From: Bradyrhizobium jicamae
Lineage (GTDB): Bacteria; Pseudomonadota; Alphaproteobacteria; Rhizobiales; Xanthobacteraceae
Reading direction: 5' to 3'
Assembly: GCF_018130695.1 (NCBI RefSeq)
Contig: NZ_JAFCJX010000021.1
Span: forward strand, 62,001 to 126,000
DNA length: 64,000 nucleotides
Position numbers and translations under genes: made by a program. This document shows positions 44,090 through 52,894 of the stretch, piece by piece. The notes beneath the pieces were generated by a model. That model was not told the DNA's origin. It saw nothing but the letters and a program-made list of their open reading frames with translations, and did no database searches. The first letter of the stretch is position 1. Each line of letters begins with the position of its first letter.

Positions 44090-45214
44090 ATGCTCGACTG
44101 GTCAGACACTGCCGCCGCGCGGCAGGCACCTTCCTTCGTGCCGCAGTCGCTTGCACCGACCGAGGCCACCGGCCTCGGCACCATCGACCGCCGCGGCGGC
44201 CGGGTCTCGGTCGACGAGAAGCGGATGATCAACTGCCGCGCCGACGTCAATCAGCTGCTGCCGCTGAAATACAAATGGGCCTGGGAGAAATATCTCGCCG
44301 GCTGCAACAATCACTGGATGCCGACTGAGGTCTCGATGCAGGCCGACATCGCGCTTTGGAAGTCGCGCGATGGCCTCACCGAGGACGAGCGCCGCGCCAT
44401 CAAGCGCAATCTCGGTTTCTTCGCGGCGTCCGAGAGCCTGGTCGCCAACAACATCGTGCTGGCGATCTATCGCCATCTCACCAATCCCGAATGCCGGCAG
44501 TATCTGCTGCGCCAGGCGTTCGAGGAGGCCGTGCACACCCACACCTTCCAGTACATCGTCGAAAGCCTCGGGCTGGACGAGGGCGAGCTGTTCAACATGT
44601 ACCGCGAGGTGCCCTCGATCACCGACAAGGCGGCGTGGGCGCTCAAGCATACCCAGCATCTCGACGATCCCGATTTCAAGACGGGGACGCCGGAGGCTGA
44701 CCAGGCGTTCCTGCGCGATCTCGTCGCGTTCTATGTGATCTTCGAGGGCATGTGGTTCTACACGGGCTTTGCGCAGATCCTCTCGCTCGGCCGACGCAAC
44801 AAGATGGTCGGGATCGCCGAGCAGTATCAGTACATCCTGCGCGACGAATCGATCCACCTGAACTTCGGCATCGACGTGATCAACCAGATCAAGATCGAGA
44901 ACCCGCATTTGTGGACGAGAGCGTTCCAGGACGAGGTGCGTGCAATGGTCCGCGACGCCGCTGAGCTCGAAGCCGCCTATGGCCGGGACACCATGCCGCG
45001 CGGCTTCCTCGGGCTGAATGCGGCGCTGTGCGAAAGCTACATGCACTTTATCGCCAATCGCCGCTGCGCCCAGCTCGGCCTGGCGCCGGTGTTCGCCGAG
45101 ACGGAGAACCCGTTTCCCTGGATGTCGGAGGCGATGGACCTGAAGAAGGAGAAGAACTTCTTCGAGACAAGGGTGATCGAGTATCAGAACGGCGGCGCGT
45201 TGAACTGGGAGTAG
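44090..45214 (+). CDS. nrdB: Class Ia ribonucleoside-diphosphate reductase, beta subunit
   Basis: This 374-residue protein has the di-iron ligands in QAFEEAVHTHTFQYI and LRDESIHLNFG and the fold of ferritin-like R2 proteins. It generates the tyrosyl (or metal) radical used by NrdA and needs oxygen. It follows nrdA by 27 bases with AAAAGGA upstream and is cotranscribed under the cobalamin riboswitch. Confidence 0.96.
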   Translation: MLDWSDTAAARQAPSFVPQSLAPTEATGLGTIDRRGGRVSVDEKRMINCRADVNQLLPLKYKWAWEKYLAGCNNHWMPTEVSMQADIALWKSRDGLTEDERRAIKRNLGFFAASESLVANNIVLAIYRHLTNPECRQYLLRQAFEEAVHTHTFQYIVESLGLDEGELFNMYREVPSITDKAAWALKHTQHLDDPDFKTGTPEADQAFLRDLVAFYVIFEGMWFYTGFAQILSLGRRNKMVGIAEQYQYILRDESIHLNFGIDVINQIKIENPHLWTRAFQDEVRAMVRDAAELEAAYGRDTMPRGFLGLNAALCESYMHFIANRRCAQLGLAPVFAETENPFPWMSEAMDLKKEKNFFETRVIEYQNGGALNWE

Positions 45215-45224
45215 CGCACACACG

Positions 45225-45251
45225 CTCATCCGCCGCCCTGCGGCGGATGAG
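45225..45251 (+). terminator. Hairpin after nrdB
   Basis: CTCATCCGCCG and CGGCGGATGAG make an 11-bp perfect stem with a CCCTG loop, 10 bases after the stop. No T-run follows, so terminator function is probable only. Confidence 0.55.
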
Positions 45252-45352
45252 CCAAATCGGGTGTCACGGCCCAAAAGCTTAAGAAATCTTCAATGCAGTC
45301 CGCCTATTGCTGTTGATGCGTGCGCCTCCACGGCGCCCGGTCAGGATCCTGC

Positions 45353-46570
45353 ATGGCCACTTCCGTTCCGATCACCGCACCGCCGCCGCGCGCCATTCCC
45401 GAGGCGCTGCAGAAGGTCTGCTTTGCGCTGTGCATGATCAACATCGTGTTCTTCCCGATCGCATACCATTCGCACTGGTGGATCTACGACGTGAACGGGC
45501 AGGGCATCCCGACCGACTTCGTCAACGTCTGGGCGGCCGGAAAGCTGGTGCTCGATGGCGTGCCGGCGCAGGCCTATGACTGGGACATCCAGAAGAAGAT
45601 CGAGGTCGCGCTGCTCGGGCAGGATTTCGTCGGCTATTTCGCCTGGCACTATCCGCCGCCGTTCCTGTTCGTCGCGTCGTGGCTGGCGAAATTTCCCTAT
45701 GCCGCCTCCTTCATCGGCTGGATGGCGATCAGCATCATTCCCTACATCGCGGTGATGCGCTTAATCGTCGGCCGCAACTTCGGTTTCCTGCTCGCGATCG
45801 CGGTGCCGACGGTGTTCAGCAACATCTTCGTCGGGCAGAACGGCTTTCTCACCGCCGCGCTGATCGGCGCCACGCTGTATCTCATTCCGGTGCGTCCGGT
45901 GCTCGCCGGCATCTGCCTCGGCCTGCTCAGCTACAAGCCGCAATATGGCCTGCTGTTTCCGATTGCGTTGATCGCCGCCGCGCAATGGCGCGTGTTCATC
46001 AGCGCGGCCGCGACCGGTTTGGCGCTCGCCTTCGTCTCATGGCTCGCCTTCGGCACCGAGAGCTGGCAGGCCTTCTTCCACTGGCTGCCGACCTTCTCGC
46101 AGGCCTTTCTCACCGAAGGCAAGGCGCCGTGGTGGAAGATGCAGAGCATCTTCGCGCTGGTGCGTTACTTTGGCGGCAGCGAGCCGATGGGCTGGGCATT
46201 CCAGTGGGTGCTCACTGCATCCGTTGCCGTGACGCTGGTGCTGATGTGGCGCAGCCGCGTGCCCTACACGCTGAAGGCCGCCGCGCTTGCCGTCGGCACG
46301 CTGCTGACGACGCCCTATCTCTTCACCTATGACATGATGGTGCTGGCGATCCCGGTCGCTTTCCTCGTTCGCATCGGATTGCAGAGCGGCTTCCGCGCCT
46401 ACGAGTTGCCGGCGCTGCTGGCTGCTGCGCTCTGCATCGTCACCTTCATCCTGACGGGCACGCCGCTCGGCTTCGCCGCCACGCTGATCGTCGCGAGCCT
46501 GGTGCTGCGTCGGGCCGGGCCCTGGTGGCGCCGCGAATCGGTGCCGGCGCTGGCCCCGGCGGCCGGCTGA
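45353..46570 (+). CDS. Polytopic membrane glycosyltransferase of the GT87 (DUF2029) family
   Basis: This 405-residue protein has about ten hydrophobic segments and the GT87 pattern: an acidic periplasmic loop DFVNVWAAGKLVLDG after helix 1, FAWHYPPPFLFVASWLA, GQNGFLTAALIGATLY and KPQYGLLFPIALIAA. GT87 enzymes use polyprenyl-phosphate sugars outside the membrane. The ATG at 45353 has AGGAT 7 bases upstream. Acceptor and sugar unknown. No obvious partners adjoin. Confidence 0.88.
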   Translation: MATSVPITAPPPRAIPEALQKVCFALCMINIVFFPIAYHSHWWIYDVNGQGIPTDFVNVWAAGKLVLDGVPAQAYDWDIQKKIEVALLGQDFVGYFAWHYPPPFLFVASWLAKFPYAASFIGWMAISIIPYIAVMRLIVGRNFGFLLAIAVPTVFSNIFVGQNGFLTAALIGATLYLIPVRPVLAGICLGLLSYKPQYGLLFPIALIAAAQWRVFISAAATGLALAFVSWLAFGTESWQAFFHWLPTFSQAFLTEGKAPWWKMQSIFALVRYFGGSEPMGWAFQWVLTASVAVTLVLMWRSRVPYTLKAAALAVGTLLTTPYLFTYDMMVLAIPVAFLVRIGLQSGFRAYELPALLAAALCIVTFILTGTPLGFAATLIVASLVLRRAGPWWRRESVPALAPAAG

Positions 46571-46736
46571 GCCGGCGTAAATTGTCCCAGTACCGTCGCG
46601 AAACCGTCTTGTCAGGCGGTCTGAATAGTTGTTCACTTCTTCATGCGATTGGGGGATCAGTCGCACAAAACATTGAAGACGTGAGCGTTCTGCCGGTGGG
46701 CGCCGGTCGGCCGCCCGCGGGGGGACGGACAACGCC

Positions 46737-47411
46737 ATGGTATACCGGCGAACCCATCAGGTGGTGAAGCGACTGGCCGCGCGGCGCAGCGCAATCTTGT
46801 CGGCGGCGCGTGATGCTGCAGCCGACGGCGGTATGGCCGCGGTGCAGATCGCTCCGGTTGCGATCCGCGCCAATGTCGCAGCGGGCACGGTCTATCGCTA
46901 CTTTCCATCAAAGGCGGAATTGATCTCGGAGTTGATCTCCGAAGTCTCGCGCGATGAGCTCGCCGCGATCCGCCGTGCCGCGGATGCCGCGCCCGGGCCG
47001 TCATCGGCACTCGCTGCCGCCGTCACCACCATCGCCGTGCATGTGCTATCCCAGCGCAAGCTCGCCTGGGGCATTCTGGCCGAGCCGGTCGATGTCGACG
47101 TCACGGCATCCAGGCTCGCCAGCCGCCGCGAGATTTCCGGCGAGCTCGCGACCCGCATCGATGCGGCCGTCCGTGCCGGCCATCTGCCGGCGCAGGATAC
47201 GGCGCTTGCCGCCACCGCGCTGCTCGGCGCGCTGCACGAGGCGCTGGTCGGTCCGCTGGCGCCCGACAATCTCGACGACACCGTCAAGCTGCGCGACGCC
47301 GTGCAGACCGTGACGCTGCTGGCGCTGCGCGCCGTCGGCGTGATGGACGCCCGCGCCCGCGGCCTCGTGGTGCAGGCGACGACGCCGGCCAAGGCGCTGG
47401 TCGGGGCTTGA
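46737..47411 (+). CDS. TetR-family transcriptional regulator
   Basis: This 224-residue protein has an N-terminal HTH (VQIAPVAIRANVAAGTVYRY then FPSKAELISELI) and an alanine-rich effector domain. It lies 76 bases upstream of osmC on the same strand, but an intergenic gap and osmC's own ribosome site leave cotranscription open. Ligand unknown. Confidence 0.9.
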   Translation: MVYRRTHQVVKRLAARRSAILSAARDAAADGGMAAVQIAPVAIRANVAAGTVYRYFPSKAELISELISEVSRDELAAIRRAADAAPGPSSALAAAVTTIAVHVLSQRKLAWGILAEPVDVDVTASRLASRREISGELATRIDAAVRAGHLPAQDTALAATALLGALHEALVGPLAPDNLDDTVKLRDAVQTVTLLALRAVGVMDARARGLVVQATTPAKALVGA

Positions 47412-47486
47412 ACGGGTAAGCGAACATTTTCCGTCGCATTGGCGTTGTAGCACTGGGCTGGTCTGAACCAACTCAGGGAGCAACGC

Positions 47487-47915
47487 ATGACGACGACCCA
47501 TGGCTCGGCCAAATGGCAGGGCGGCATCAAGGACGGCAAGGGCGCGATCTCGACCAAGAGCGGCGCGCTGAGCGACTATCCCTATGGCTTCGCCAGCCGG
47601 TTCGAAGGCAAGCCGGGCTTCAATCCCGAAGAGCTGATCGGCGCCGCGCACGCCGCCTGTTTCACCATGGCGCTGTCGCTGATCCTCGGCGAAGCCAAGC
47701 TCACCGCCGAGCATATGGAGACCAAGGCCGACGTCACGCTGGAGAAGGTCGGCGACGGCTTCGCCATCACCGCGGTGCATCTGGCGCTGAACGCGAAGAT
47801 TCCGGGGGCGGATAACGCCAGGTTTCAGGAACTGGCCGGCAAGGCCAAGGCCGGCTGTCCGGTGTCGAAGCTGCTCAACACCGAGATCACGCTCGACGCG
47901 ACGCTGCAGGGCTGA
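47487..47915 (+). CDS. osmC: OsmC-family hydroperoxide reductase
   Basis: This 142-residue protein has the two redox cysteines of the OsmC/Ohr fold in AAHAACFTMALSLIL and KAKAGCPVSKLLN, and the N-terminal GSAKWQGGIKDGKGAIS. It reduces organic hydroperoxides in the cytoplasm. Starts like MTTTHGSAKWQG are typical of the OsmC (YhfA-unlike) branch. GGGAG precedes the ATG. Confidence 0.94.
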   Translation: MTTTHGSAKWQGGIKDGKGAISTKSGALSDYPYGFASRFEGKPGFNPEELIGAAHAACFTMALSLILGEAKLTAEHMETKADVTLEKVGDGFAITAVHLALNAKIPGADNARFQELAGKAKAGCPVSKLLNTEITLDATLQG

Positions 47916-47931
47916 CGATCAGTCCCTACGT

Positions 47932-47959
47932 TCCGGGTCATGCCTTCGCGTGACCCGGA
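47932..47959. terminator. Bidirectional hairpin between osmC and pyruvate kinase
   Basis: TCCGGGTCA and TGACCCGGA form a 9-bp perfect stem around TGCCTTCGCG, placed in the 49-base convergent gap where it could end both transcripts. Confidence 0.55.
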
Positions 47960-47964
47960 TGGGA

Positions 47965-49404
47965 TCACATCATCTCGGCGTCGCCATTCGGTCCGACCGA
48001 GGCGATGCGTAGCATGTTGGTGGTGCCGGGCGCGCGCAGCGGTACGCCGGCGACGATGATGACGCGCTGGCCGGCCTTGGCGAAGCCGTCCCGGAAGGCG
48101 ATCGAGCCGGCGCGGCTGACCATATCGTCCAGATCCTGTGCATCCTCGGCGACGACGCAATGCACGCCCCACACGGCCGCAAGCTTGCGGCCGGTCGCCA
48201 TGTTGGGTGTGATCGCAACGACAGGCACTTTCGGCCGTTCGCGGGCCACACGGATCGCGGTCGAGCCCGACGAGGTCCAGCAGATGATCGCCGACAAATC
48301 GAGCGTTTCGGCGATCTGCCGCGCCGCGTCGGCGATGGCGTCGCCGACGGTCGGCTCGGGCTCGGCGCGCTGCGCGTTGATCACGCCGCGATAGGTCGGA
48401 TCGCGCTCGACCTCTTCGCCGATGCGGTTCATGGTCGAGACCGCCTCGACCGGATATTTGCCGGCCGCCGATTCCGCCGACAGCATGATGGCGTCGGCGC
48501 CTTCATAGACGGCGGTGGCGACGTCGGAGACCTCGGCGCGGGTCGGCACCGGCGCCTGGATCATCGATTCCAGCATCTGGGTTGCGACCACCACCGGCTT
48601 GCCGGCGCGGCGCGCCATGCGGGTCATCTGCTTCTGCAGGCTCGGCACCCGCTCCAGCGGCAGCTCGACGCCGAGGTCGCCGCGCGCCACCATCAGCGCG
48701 TCGGAGGCATCGATAATGTCGGCGAGACGGTCGATCGCCTGCGGCTTCTCGATCTTGGCCATCACGGCGGCGCGGCCGCGGATCAGCTTCTTGGCCTCGA
48801 TCACGTCTTCGGCCCGCTGCACAAAGGACAGCGCGACCCAGTCGATGCCGGTCGGCAGCGCGGCTTCGAGATCGGCGCGGTCCTTTGGCGTCATCGCCGA
48901 GACCGGCAGATCGGTGTCGGGCAGGCTGACGCCCTTGCGGTCCGACATCTTGCCGCCAATCACGACCCGCGTCACCGCACGCTCGGGCGAGGTTTCCTCC
49001 GCGATCAGCCGCACCTTGCCGTCGTCGAGCAGCAGCGCATGTCCGGGCCTGAGCGCTGCGAGGATCTCCGGATGCGGAAGATGCACGCGGCTGTTGTCGC
49101 CCGGCGTCTTGTCGGAATCGAGCGTAAAGCTCTGGCCATTGTGGAGCTGGGTCGAGCCACCCTCGAACGCGCCGAGGCGCAGCTTCGGGCCCTGCAGATC
49201 GACCAGGATGCCGATCGGGCGGCCGTAGCTGCTTTCGACATTGCGGATGGTCTTGACCAGCTCCCGCATCTTGTCATGCGGGGTGTGGCTCATGTTGATG
49301 CGGAACACGTCGGCCCCCGCCTCGAACAGCTTGCGGATCATCGCGCTGTCTGACGAGACCGGTCCGAGGGTGGCGAGGATCTTGATACGACGCAGGCGTC
49401 TCAT
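47965..49404 (-). CDS. pyk: Pyruvate kinase (second copy)
   Basis: This 479-residue protein has RRIKILATLGPVSSD, LVDLQGPKLRLG, the active-site lysine in VMAKIEKPQAI (about residue 216), MVARGDLGVELP and the C-terminal domain. The ATG at 49404 overlaps the stop of the upstream DUF1036 gene (ATGA), so the two are translationally coupled; the open frame upstream of this ATG runs antisense to nothing useful and is out of frame with DUF1036. It is probably the housekeeping glycolytic enzyme, distinct from the ttu copy. Confidence 0.95.
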   Translation of the reverse strand: MRRLRRIKILATLGPVSSDSAMIRKLFEAGADVFRINMSHTPHDKMRELVKTIRNVESSYGRPIGILVDLQGPKLRLGAFEGGSTQLHNGQSFTLDSDKTPGDNSRVHLPHPEILAALRPGHALLLDDGKVRLIAEETSPERAVTRVVIGGKMSDRKGVSLPDTDLPVSAMTPKDRADLEAALPTGIDWVALSFVQRAEDVIEAKKLIRGRAAVMAKIEKPQAIDRLADIIDASDALMVARGDLGVELPLERVPSLQKQMTRMARRAGKPVVVATQMLESMIQAPVPTRAEVSDVATAVYEGADAIMLSAESAAGKYPVEAVSTMNRIGEEVERDPTYRGVINAQRAEPEPTVGDAIADAARQIAETLDLSAIICWTSSGSTAIRVARERPKVPVVAITPNMATGRKLAAVWGVHCVVAEDAQDLDDMVSRAGSIAFRDGFAKAGQRVIIVAGVPLRAPGTTNMLRIASVGPNGDAEMM

Positions 49405-50000
49405 TGCTTGTTTCCGGGTGCGGCTGGTGGAAGACCAGACGCGCCCGGTGGCGCTGCGCCCGGCGGATTCGGGAGGCCGGGCATCGTCCCGGGGCTTCCC
49501 GGGCCGACGCCGCCCGGCATTCCCGGTAGCTTCTGTGGCGGCTGTTCGTTGGCTTCGGTCAGTTGTACCGTCCATGCACGTTGCTCGCCCGTATCGACCT
49601 CGAAGAAGCCGGTGCGGTCGAAGCCGCGCGCCAGGCAATTCTCGGTACCCTTGATGGTGAATTCCTTGTCGCGCGAGCACATGAACGCCTGGCCGGACCA
49701 TTCGCCGCCGCGGTCATAATCGAGCGCGTAGATGTAATAGAAGCGCGCGACGAGGTTGCCGCGCAGCAGGGTCTCACAAGTTCGCGAGGACACGTTCCAC
49801 CAGCCCTCGGTGGTCCAGCCTTCGGCATCCTTGTAGCCGAGCGCGATCCCGACCCGGCTCGACGTATTGTTGCAGAGCCGGAAATCGGCGGCCGCAGGGT
49901 TCGACCACAGGCCCATCACGACCAGCGCCAGCAGCGGAATCGCTCCACGCAGCAGGCGGGTTAGTCGGGATGTCGAGGAGGGAGAATCTGTTGCGGTCAT
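49401..50000 (-). CDS. Secreted DUF1036 protein
   Basis: This 199-residue protein has an N-terminal signal or anchor helix (IPLLALVVMGLWSNPAAA, about residues 21-38), the DUF1036 domain (FRLCNNTSSRVGIALGYKDA, GWWNVSSRTCETLLRG, YYIYALDYDRGGEW) and a glycine/proline-rich tail (about 155-199). DUF1036 is a small cysteine-containing domain of unknown function. The overlap with pyruvate kinase is a conserved alphaproteobacterial pairing with no known reason. Confidence 0.9.
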   Translation of the reverse strand: MTATDSPSSTSRLTRLLRGAIPLLALVVMGLWSNPAAADFRLCNNTSSRVGIALGYKDAEGWTTEGWWNVSSRTCETLLRGNLVARFYYIYALDYDRGGEWSGQAFMCSRDKEFTIKGTENCLARGFDRTGFFEVDTGEQRAWTVQLTEANEQPPQKLPGMPGGVGPGSPGTMPGLPNPPGAAPPGASGLPPAAPGNKQ

Positions 50001-50185
50001 GCGGCGAGGCTATATCAATTCGCTGATGATTTCGCTCGCTCCGGGGAACCTGTCAACGCCCGGGCGGCGCGTTTCCCACCTCGTGGGAAGCCGATATCGG
50101 GCCTGTTTGCGCCGCGATATGGCAAAATCTGTGACAAATCCCACCTGATATCCATATGGTGCGGAACGAGATTGGGATGATGGCG

Positions 50186-50488
50186 ATGAGCATTGACGAC
50201 AAAACCAGAACGGAACTCGAAGCGGCGGTTTTCCGGCGCCTGGTCGACCATCTGCGTGGCCGGACCGATGTGCAGAATATCGAGCTGATGAATCTCGCCG
50301 GCTTCTGCCGCAATTGCCTGTCGAACTGGATGAAGGAGGAGGCTGACGCCAAGGGCGTTGCGATCAGCAAGGACGAGAGCCGCGAGGCCGTCTACGGCAT
50401 GCCCTATGAGGAGTGGAAGACGAAGTACCAGGGCGCGGCGACGCCGGAGCAGCTTGCCCAGATGAAGAAAGTCCATCCCGGTCACTGA
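50186..50488 (+). CDS. DUF1244 family protein
   Basis: This 100-residue protein has the family core AAVFRRLVDHLRGRTDVQNI and ELMNLAGFCRNCLSNWMKEE, with a CRNC motif that might bind metal. It is widespread in alphaproteobacteria and of unknown function. The ATG at 50186 (MSIDDKTRTELEA) matches the usual N-terminus; in-frame ATGs at 50156, 50177 and 50180 are possible. Divergent from DUF1036. Confidence 0.88.
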   Translation: MSIDDKTRTELEAAVFRRLVDHLRGRTDVQNIELMNLAGFCRNCLSNWMKEEADAKGVAISKDESREAVYGMPYEEWKTKYQGAATPEQLAQMKKVHPGH

Positions 50489-50664
50489 GTTTACCCGTGG
50501 AAATACGCAGCTTTCCGCGCGAGTCCGCATCTCCTGTGGGCGCGCTGTGGATGAGCGCGATGTTTCCTTGACGGAAGCCGCCCCAAAATCGAGGGTCCTC
50601 CGCAACAAGCGGTGCGCAGAACGCGCATTCGCCTGACCTTTCAATGCCAGTTCAGGAGTAAGGG

Positions 50665-50937
50665 ATGGCCACCTCTGCCGCCGTCAAGGAAGACGAACCC
50701 GCAACGCGCTTCGCCAAGGACCAGCTCCGCTCGATCATCGAGCGCATCGAGCGGCTGGAAGAAGAAAAGAAGACGATTTCCGACGACATCCGTGACGTCT
50801 ATGCGGAGAGCAAGGGCAACGGCTTCGACGTCAAGGCGCTGCGCGCCATCATCCGCCTGCGCAAGCAGGATCCGGACGAGCGGGTCGAGCAGGAAACCAT
50901 CCTGGAAACCTATATGCAGGCGCTCGGGATGATTTGA
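50665..50937 (+). CDS. gapR: Nucleoid-associated protein GapR (DUF2312)
   Basis: This 90-residue protein is colinear with Caulobacter GapR: QLRSIIERIERLEEEKKTI, RDVYAESKGNGFDVKALR, IIRLRKQDPDERVEQE. GapR forms helical clamps on overtwisted AT-rich DNA ahead of replication and transcription and aids topoisomerases. AGGAG lies 8 bases before the ATG. Single gene, no operon partners. Confidence 0.94.
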   Translation: MATSAAVKEDEPATRFAKDQLRSIIERIERLEEEKKTISDDIRDVYAESKGNGFDVKALRAIIRLRKQDPDERVEQETILETYMQALGMI

Positions 50938-50970
50938 GCCGTTGGCCTTGCCGGCCCGGCGAGGCATGGT

Positions 50971-51026
50971 TCAAGGCTTAACTCTCAAGGCTTAGTTCTC
51001 AAGCTTCAATTCTCAAGCCTCAGTTC
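50971..51026. repeat. Four tandem 14-bp repeats upstream of the cyclase gene
   Basis: The units are TCAAGGCTTAACTC, TCAAGGCTTAGTTC, TCAAGCTTCAATTC and TCAAGCCTCAGTTC, with a fixed 14-bp period and conserved TCAAG...TTC. They end 62 bases before the cyclase start codon, within the promoter region, so they may be repeated regulator sites or a slippage-prone tract. Confidence 0.7.
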
Positions 51027-51087
51027 TCCTTGGGCCAAATCCCGGGATTTGCTAGACTGTCCGGCAAGAGAACCGGGCAGATCGCAG

Positions 51088-52854
51088 ATGGACGTGCCAG
51101 GACCAGAGCGGCGGCTCGCTGCGGTCCTCGCCGCTGACATGGTCGGCTACAGTCGACTGATGGAGGCTGACGAGACCGGTACGCTCGCGCGCCTGAAAAC
51201 CCACCGGATCGAATTGATCGATCCCGCCATCACCAAGAATCGCGGCCGCATCATCAAGACGACCGGCGACGGCCTGCTGGTCGAATTCCACAGCGTCGTC
51301 GACGCGGTGCTGTGCGCGGCGGAGGTGCAGCGGCGGATGGCGAAACGCAATGCCGACGTCGCGCCGGCGCGGTGGATGCAGTTTCGGATCGGCATCAATC
51401 TTGGCGATGTGATCGTCGACGGCGCCGATATCTTCGGCGACGGCGTCAACGTCGCCTCGCGCCTCGAAGTGCTGGCTGAGCCCGGCGGCATCTGTATCTC
51501 GGGCGCCGTCCGCGATCAGGTCGGCGATCGCCTGGAGGATCTGAGCTTCGAGGATCTCGGCGATCAGAGCGTCAAGAACATCGCCCGGCCGATCCGGGTG
51601 TTTCGCGTCCATCTGCAAACCGATTCGAGTGCCGCTCCCGAGCGTTCGGCGCGTGCGGCGGGAGGGCCTTCGGTTGCGAAAAAACCCTCGATTGCCGTGC
51701 TGCCGCTCGCCAACATGAGCGGCGATCCGGAGCAGGAATTCTTCGCCGACGGCCTCACCGAAGACATCATCACCGAGCTGTCGCGCTTCCACGATCTCCT
51801 GGTGATCTCGCGCAATTCGACCTTCGTGTACAAGGGCAAGGCCGTGAAGGTGCAGGACGTCGCGAAGGAGTTCGCCGTCGACTATGTGCTGGAAGGCAGT
51901 GTGCGCAAGGCGGGTGATCGGATCCGCGTGACCGTGCAGCTGATTGACGCCGAGGCCGACCGGCACGTCTGGGCCGAGCGCTATGACCGCGAGCTTGCCG
52001 ACATCTTCGCGATCCAGGACGAGATGACGCGCGCGATCGTGTCGACCTTGCCGGGCCGGCTCGAGGCGGCGGCCCATGACCGCGTCAAGCGCAAGCCGAC
52101 CGACAACATGGCGGCCTACGAATGCGTGCTGGCCGCCAAGGTTCTGCACCATCGCTCGGCGCGCGACGACAATGCGCAGGCGCAGCGTCTGCTCGAGCGG
52201 GCCATCGTGCTCGACCCGAATTATGCCCATGCTCACGCCTGGCGCGCCTGCGTGCTCGGGCAGACCTGGGTCTACAACTGGTGCGAGGATCGCGACGCGA
52301 CCTTCACGCAGGTCGCTTCCGAGCTCGAGATCGCGCTCAGGCTCGACGACAACGACAGCGACGTGCACCGCATTCTCGCCGCGCTCAACCTCAATCGCGA
52401 CGATCACGACAAGGCGGCGCATCACCAGGAACGCGCGCTGGCGCTCAACCCCAATTACGACCTCGTGGTCGTGCAGCAGGGCGAATTGCTGACCTGGCTC
52501 GGGCGGCCGGAAGAGGGCATCGACTGGATCAAGCGGGCGATGCGGCTCAACCCGTTCCATCCGGAACGGTTCTGGAGCCATCTCGGCCGGGCCTGCTACT
52601 GCGCGGAGAAATACGCCGATGCCGCCGAGGCGTTCTCGCGCATCACGCGGCCCGACCACACCCATCACGCCTTCCTGGCGGCGACCCTGGCGCAGATGGG
52701 AAATGGAGTGGCAGCCGCTGCGCACGCCGCCGAGGTGCTGAAGCGCGAGCCGGGATTCACTGTCGCGAGCCATCTCACGACGCAGCATTACAAGCGCGAG
52801 GCGGACCGCGCCCGTTACGAGACGGGTCTGCTCAAGGCCGGGCTGCCGGCCTGA
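51088..52854 (+). CDS. Class III adenylate/guanylate cyclase with TolB-like and TPR domains
   Basis: This 588-residue protein has an N-terminal cyclase homology domain (about 5-175) with LAAVLAADMVGYSRLMEADE (metal aspartate), KTTGDGLLVEF, and INLGDVIVDGADIFGDGVNV. A TolB-like FlgO-type segment (KKPSIAVLPLANMSGDPEQE to YVLEGSVRKAGDRIRV) and C-terminal TPR repeats follow. It is soluble. Such CHD-TPR proteins are expanded in Bradyrhizobium. It is expected to make cAMP. The ATG at 51088 directly precedes the CHD. Confidence 0.92.
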   Translation: MDVPGPERRLAAVLAADMVGYSRLMEADETGTLARLKTHRIELIDPAITKNRGRIIKTTGDGLLVEFHSVVDAVLCAAEVQRRMAKRNADVAPARWMQFRIGINLGDVIVDGADIFGDGVNVASRLEVLAEPGGICISGAVRDQVGDRLEDLSFEDLGDQSVKNIARPIRVFRVHLQTDSSAAPERSARAAGGPSVAKKPSIAVLPLANMSGDPEQEFFADGLTEDIITELSRFHDLLVISRNSTFVYKGKAVKVQDVAKEFAVDYVLEGSVRKAGDRIRVTVQLIDAEADRHVWAERYDRELADIFAIQDEMTRAIVSTLPGRLEAAAHDRVKRKPTDNMAAYECVLAAKVLHHRSARDDNAQAQRLLERAIVLDPNYAHAHAWRACVLGQTWVYNWCEDRDATFTQVASELEIALRLDDNDSDVHRILAALNLNRDDHDKAAHHQERALALNPNYDLVVVQQGELLTWLGRPEEGIDWIKRAMRLNPFHPERFWSHLGRACYCAEKYADAAEAFSRITRPDHTHHAFLAATLAQMGNGVAAAAHAAEVLKREPGFTVASHLTTQHYKREADRARYETGLLKAGLPA

Positions 52855-52894
52855 CAGACACGGCCGCGGTCAAAATCGAACTTTCAGGACGGGC

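Noticed and set aside
50971..51026. Tandem repeats as a CRISPR array
   Set aside because: The units are contiguous 14-mers without spacers, and no cas gene is present in the window.
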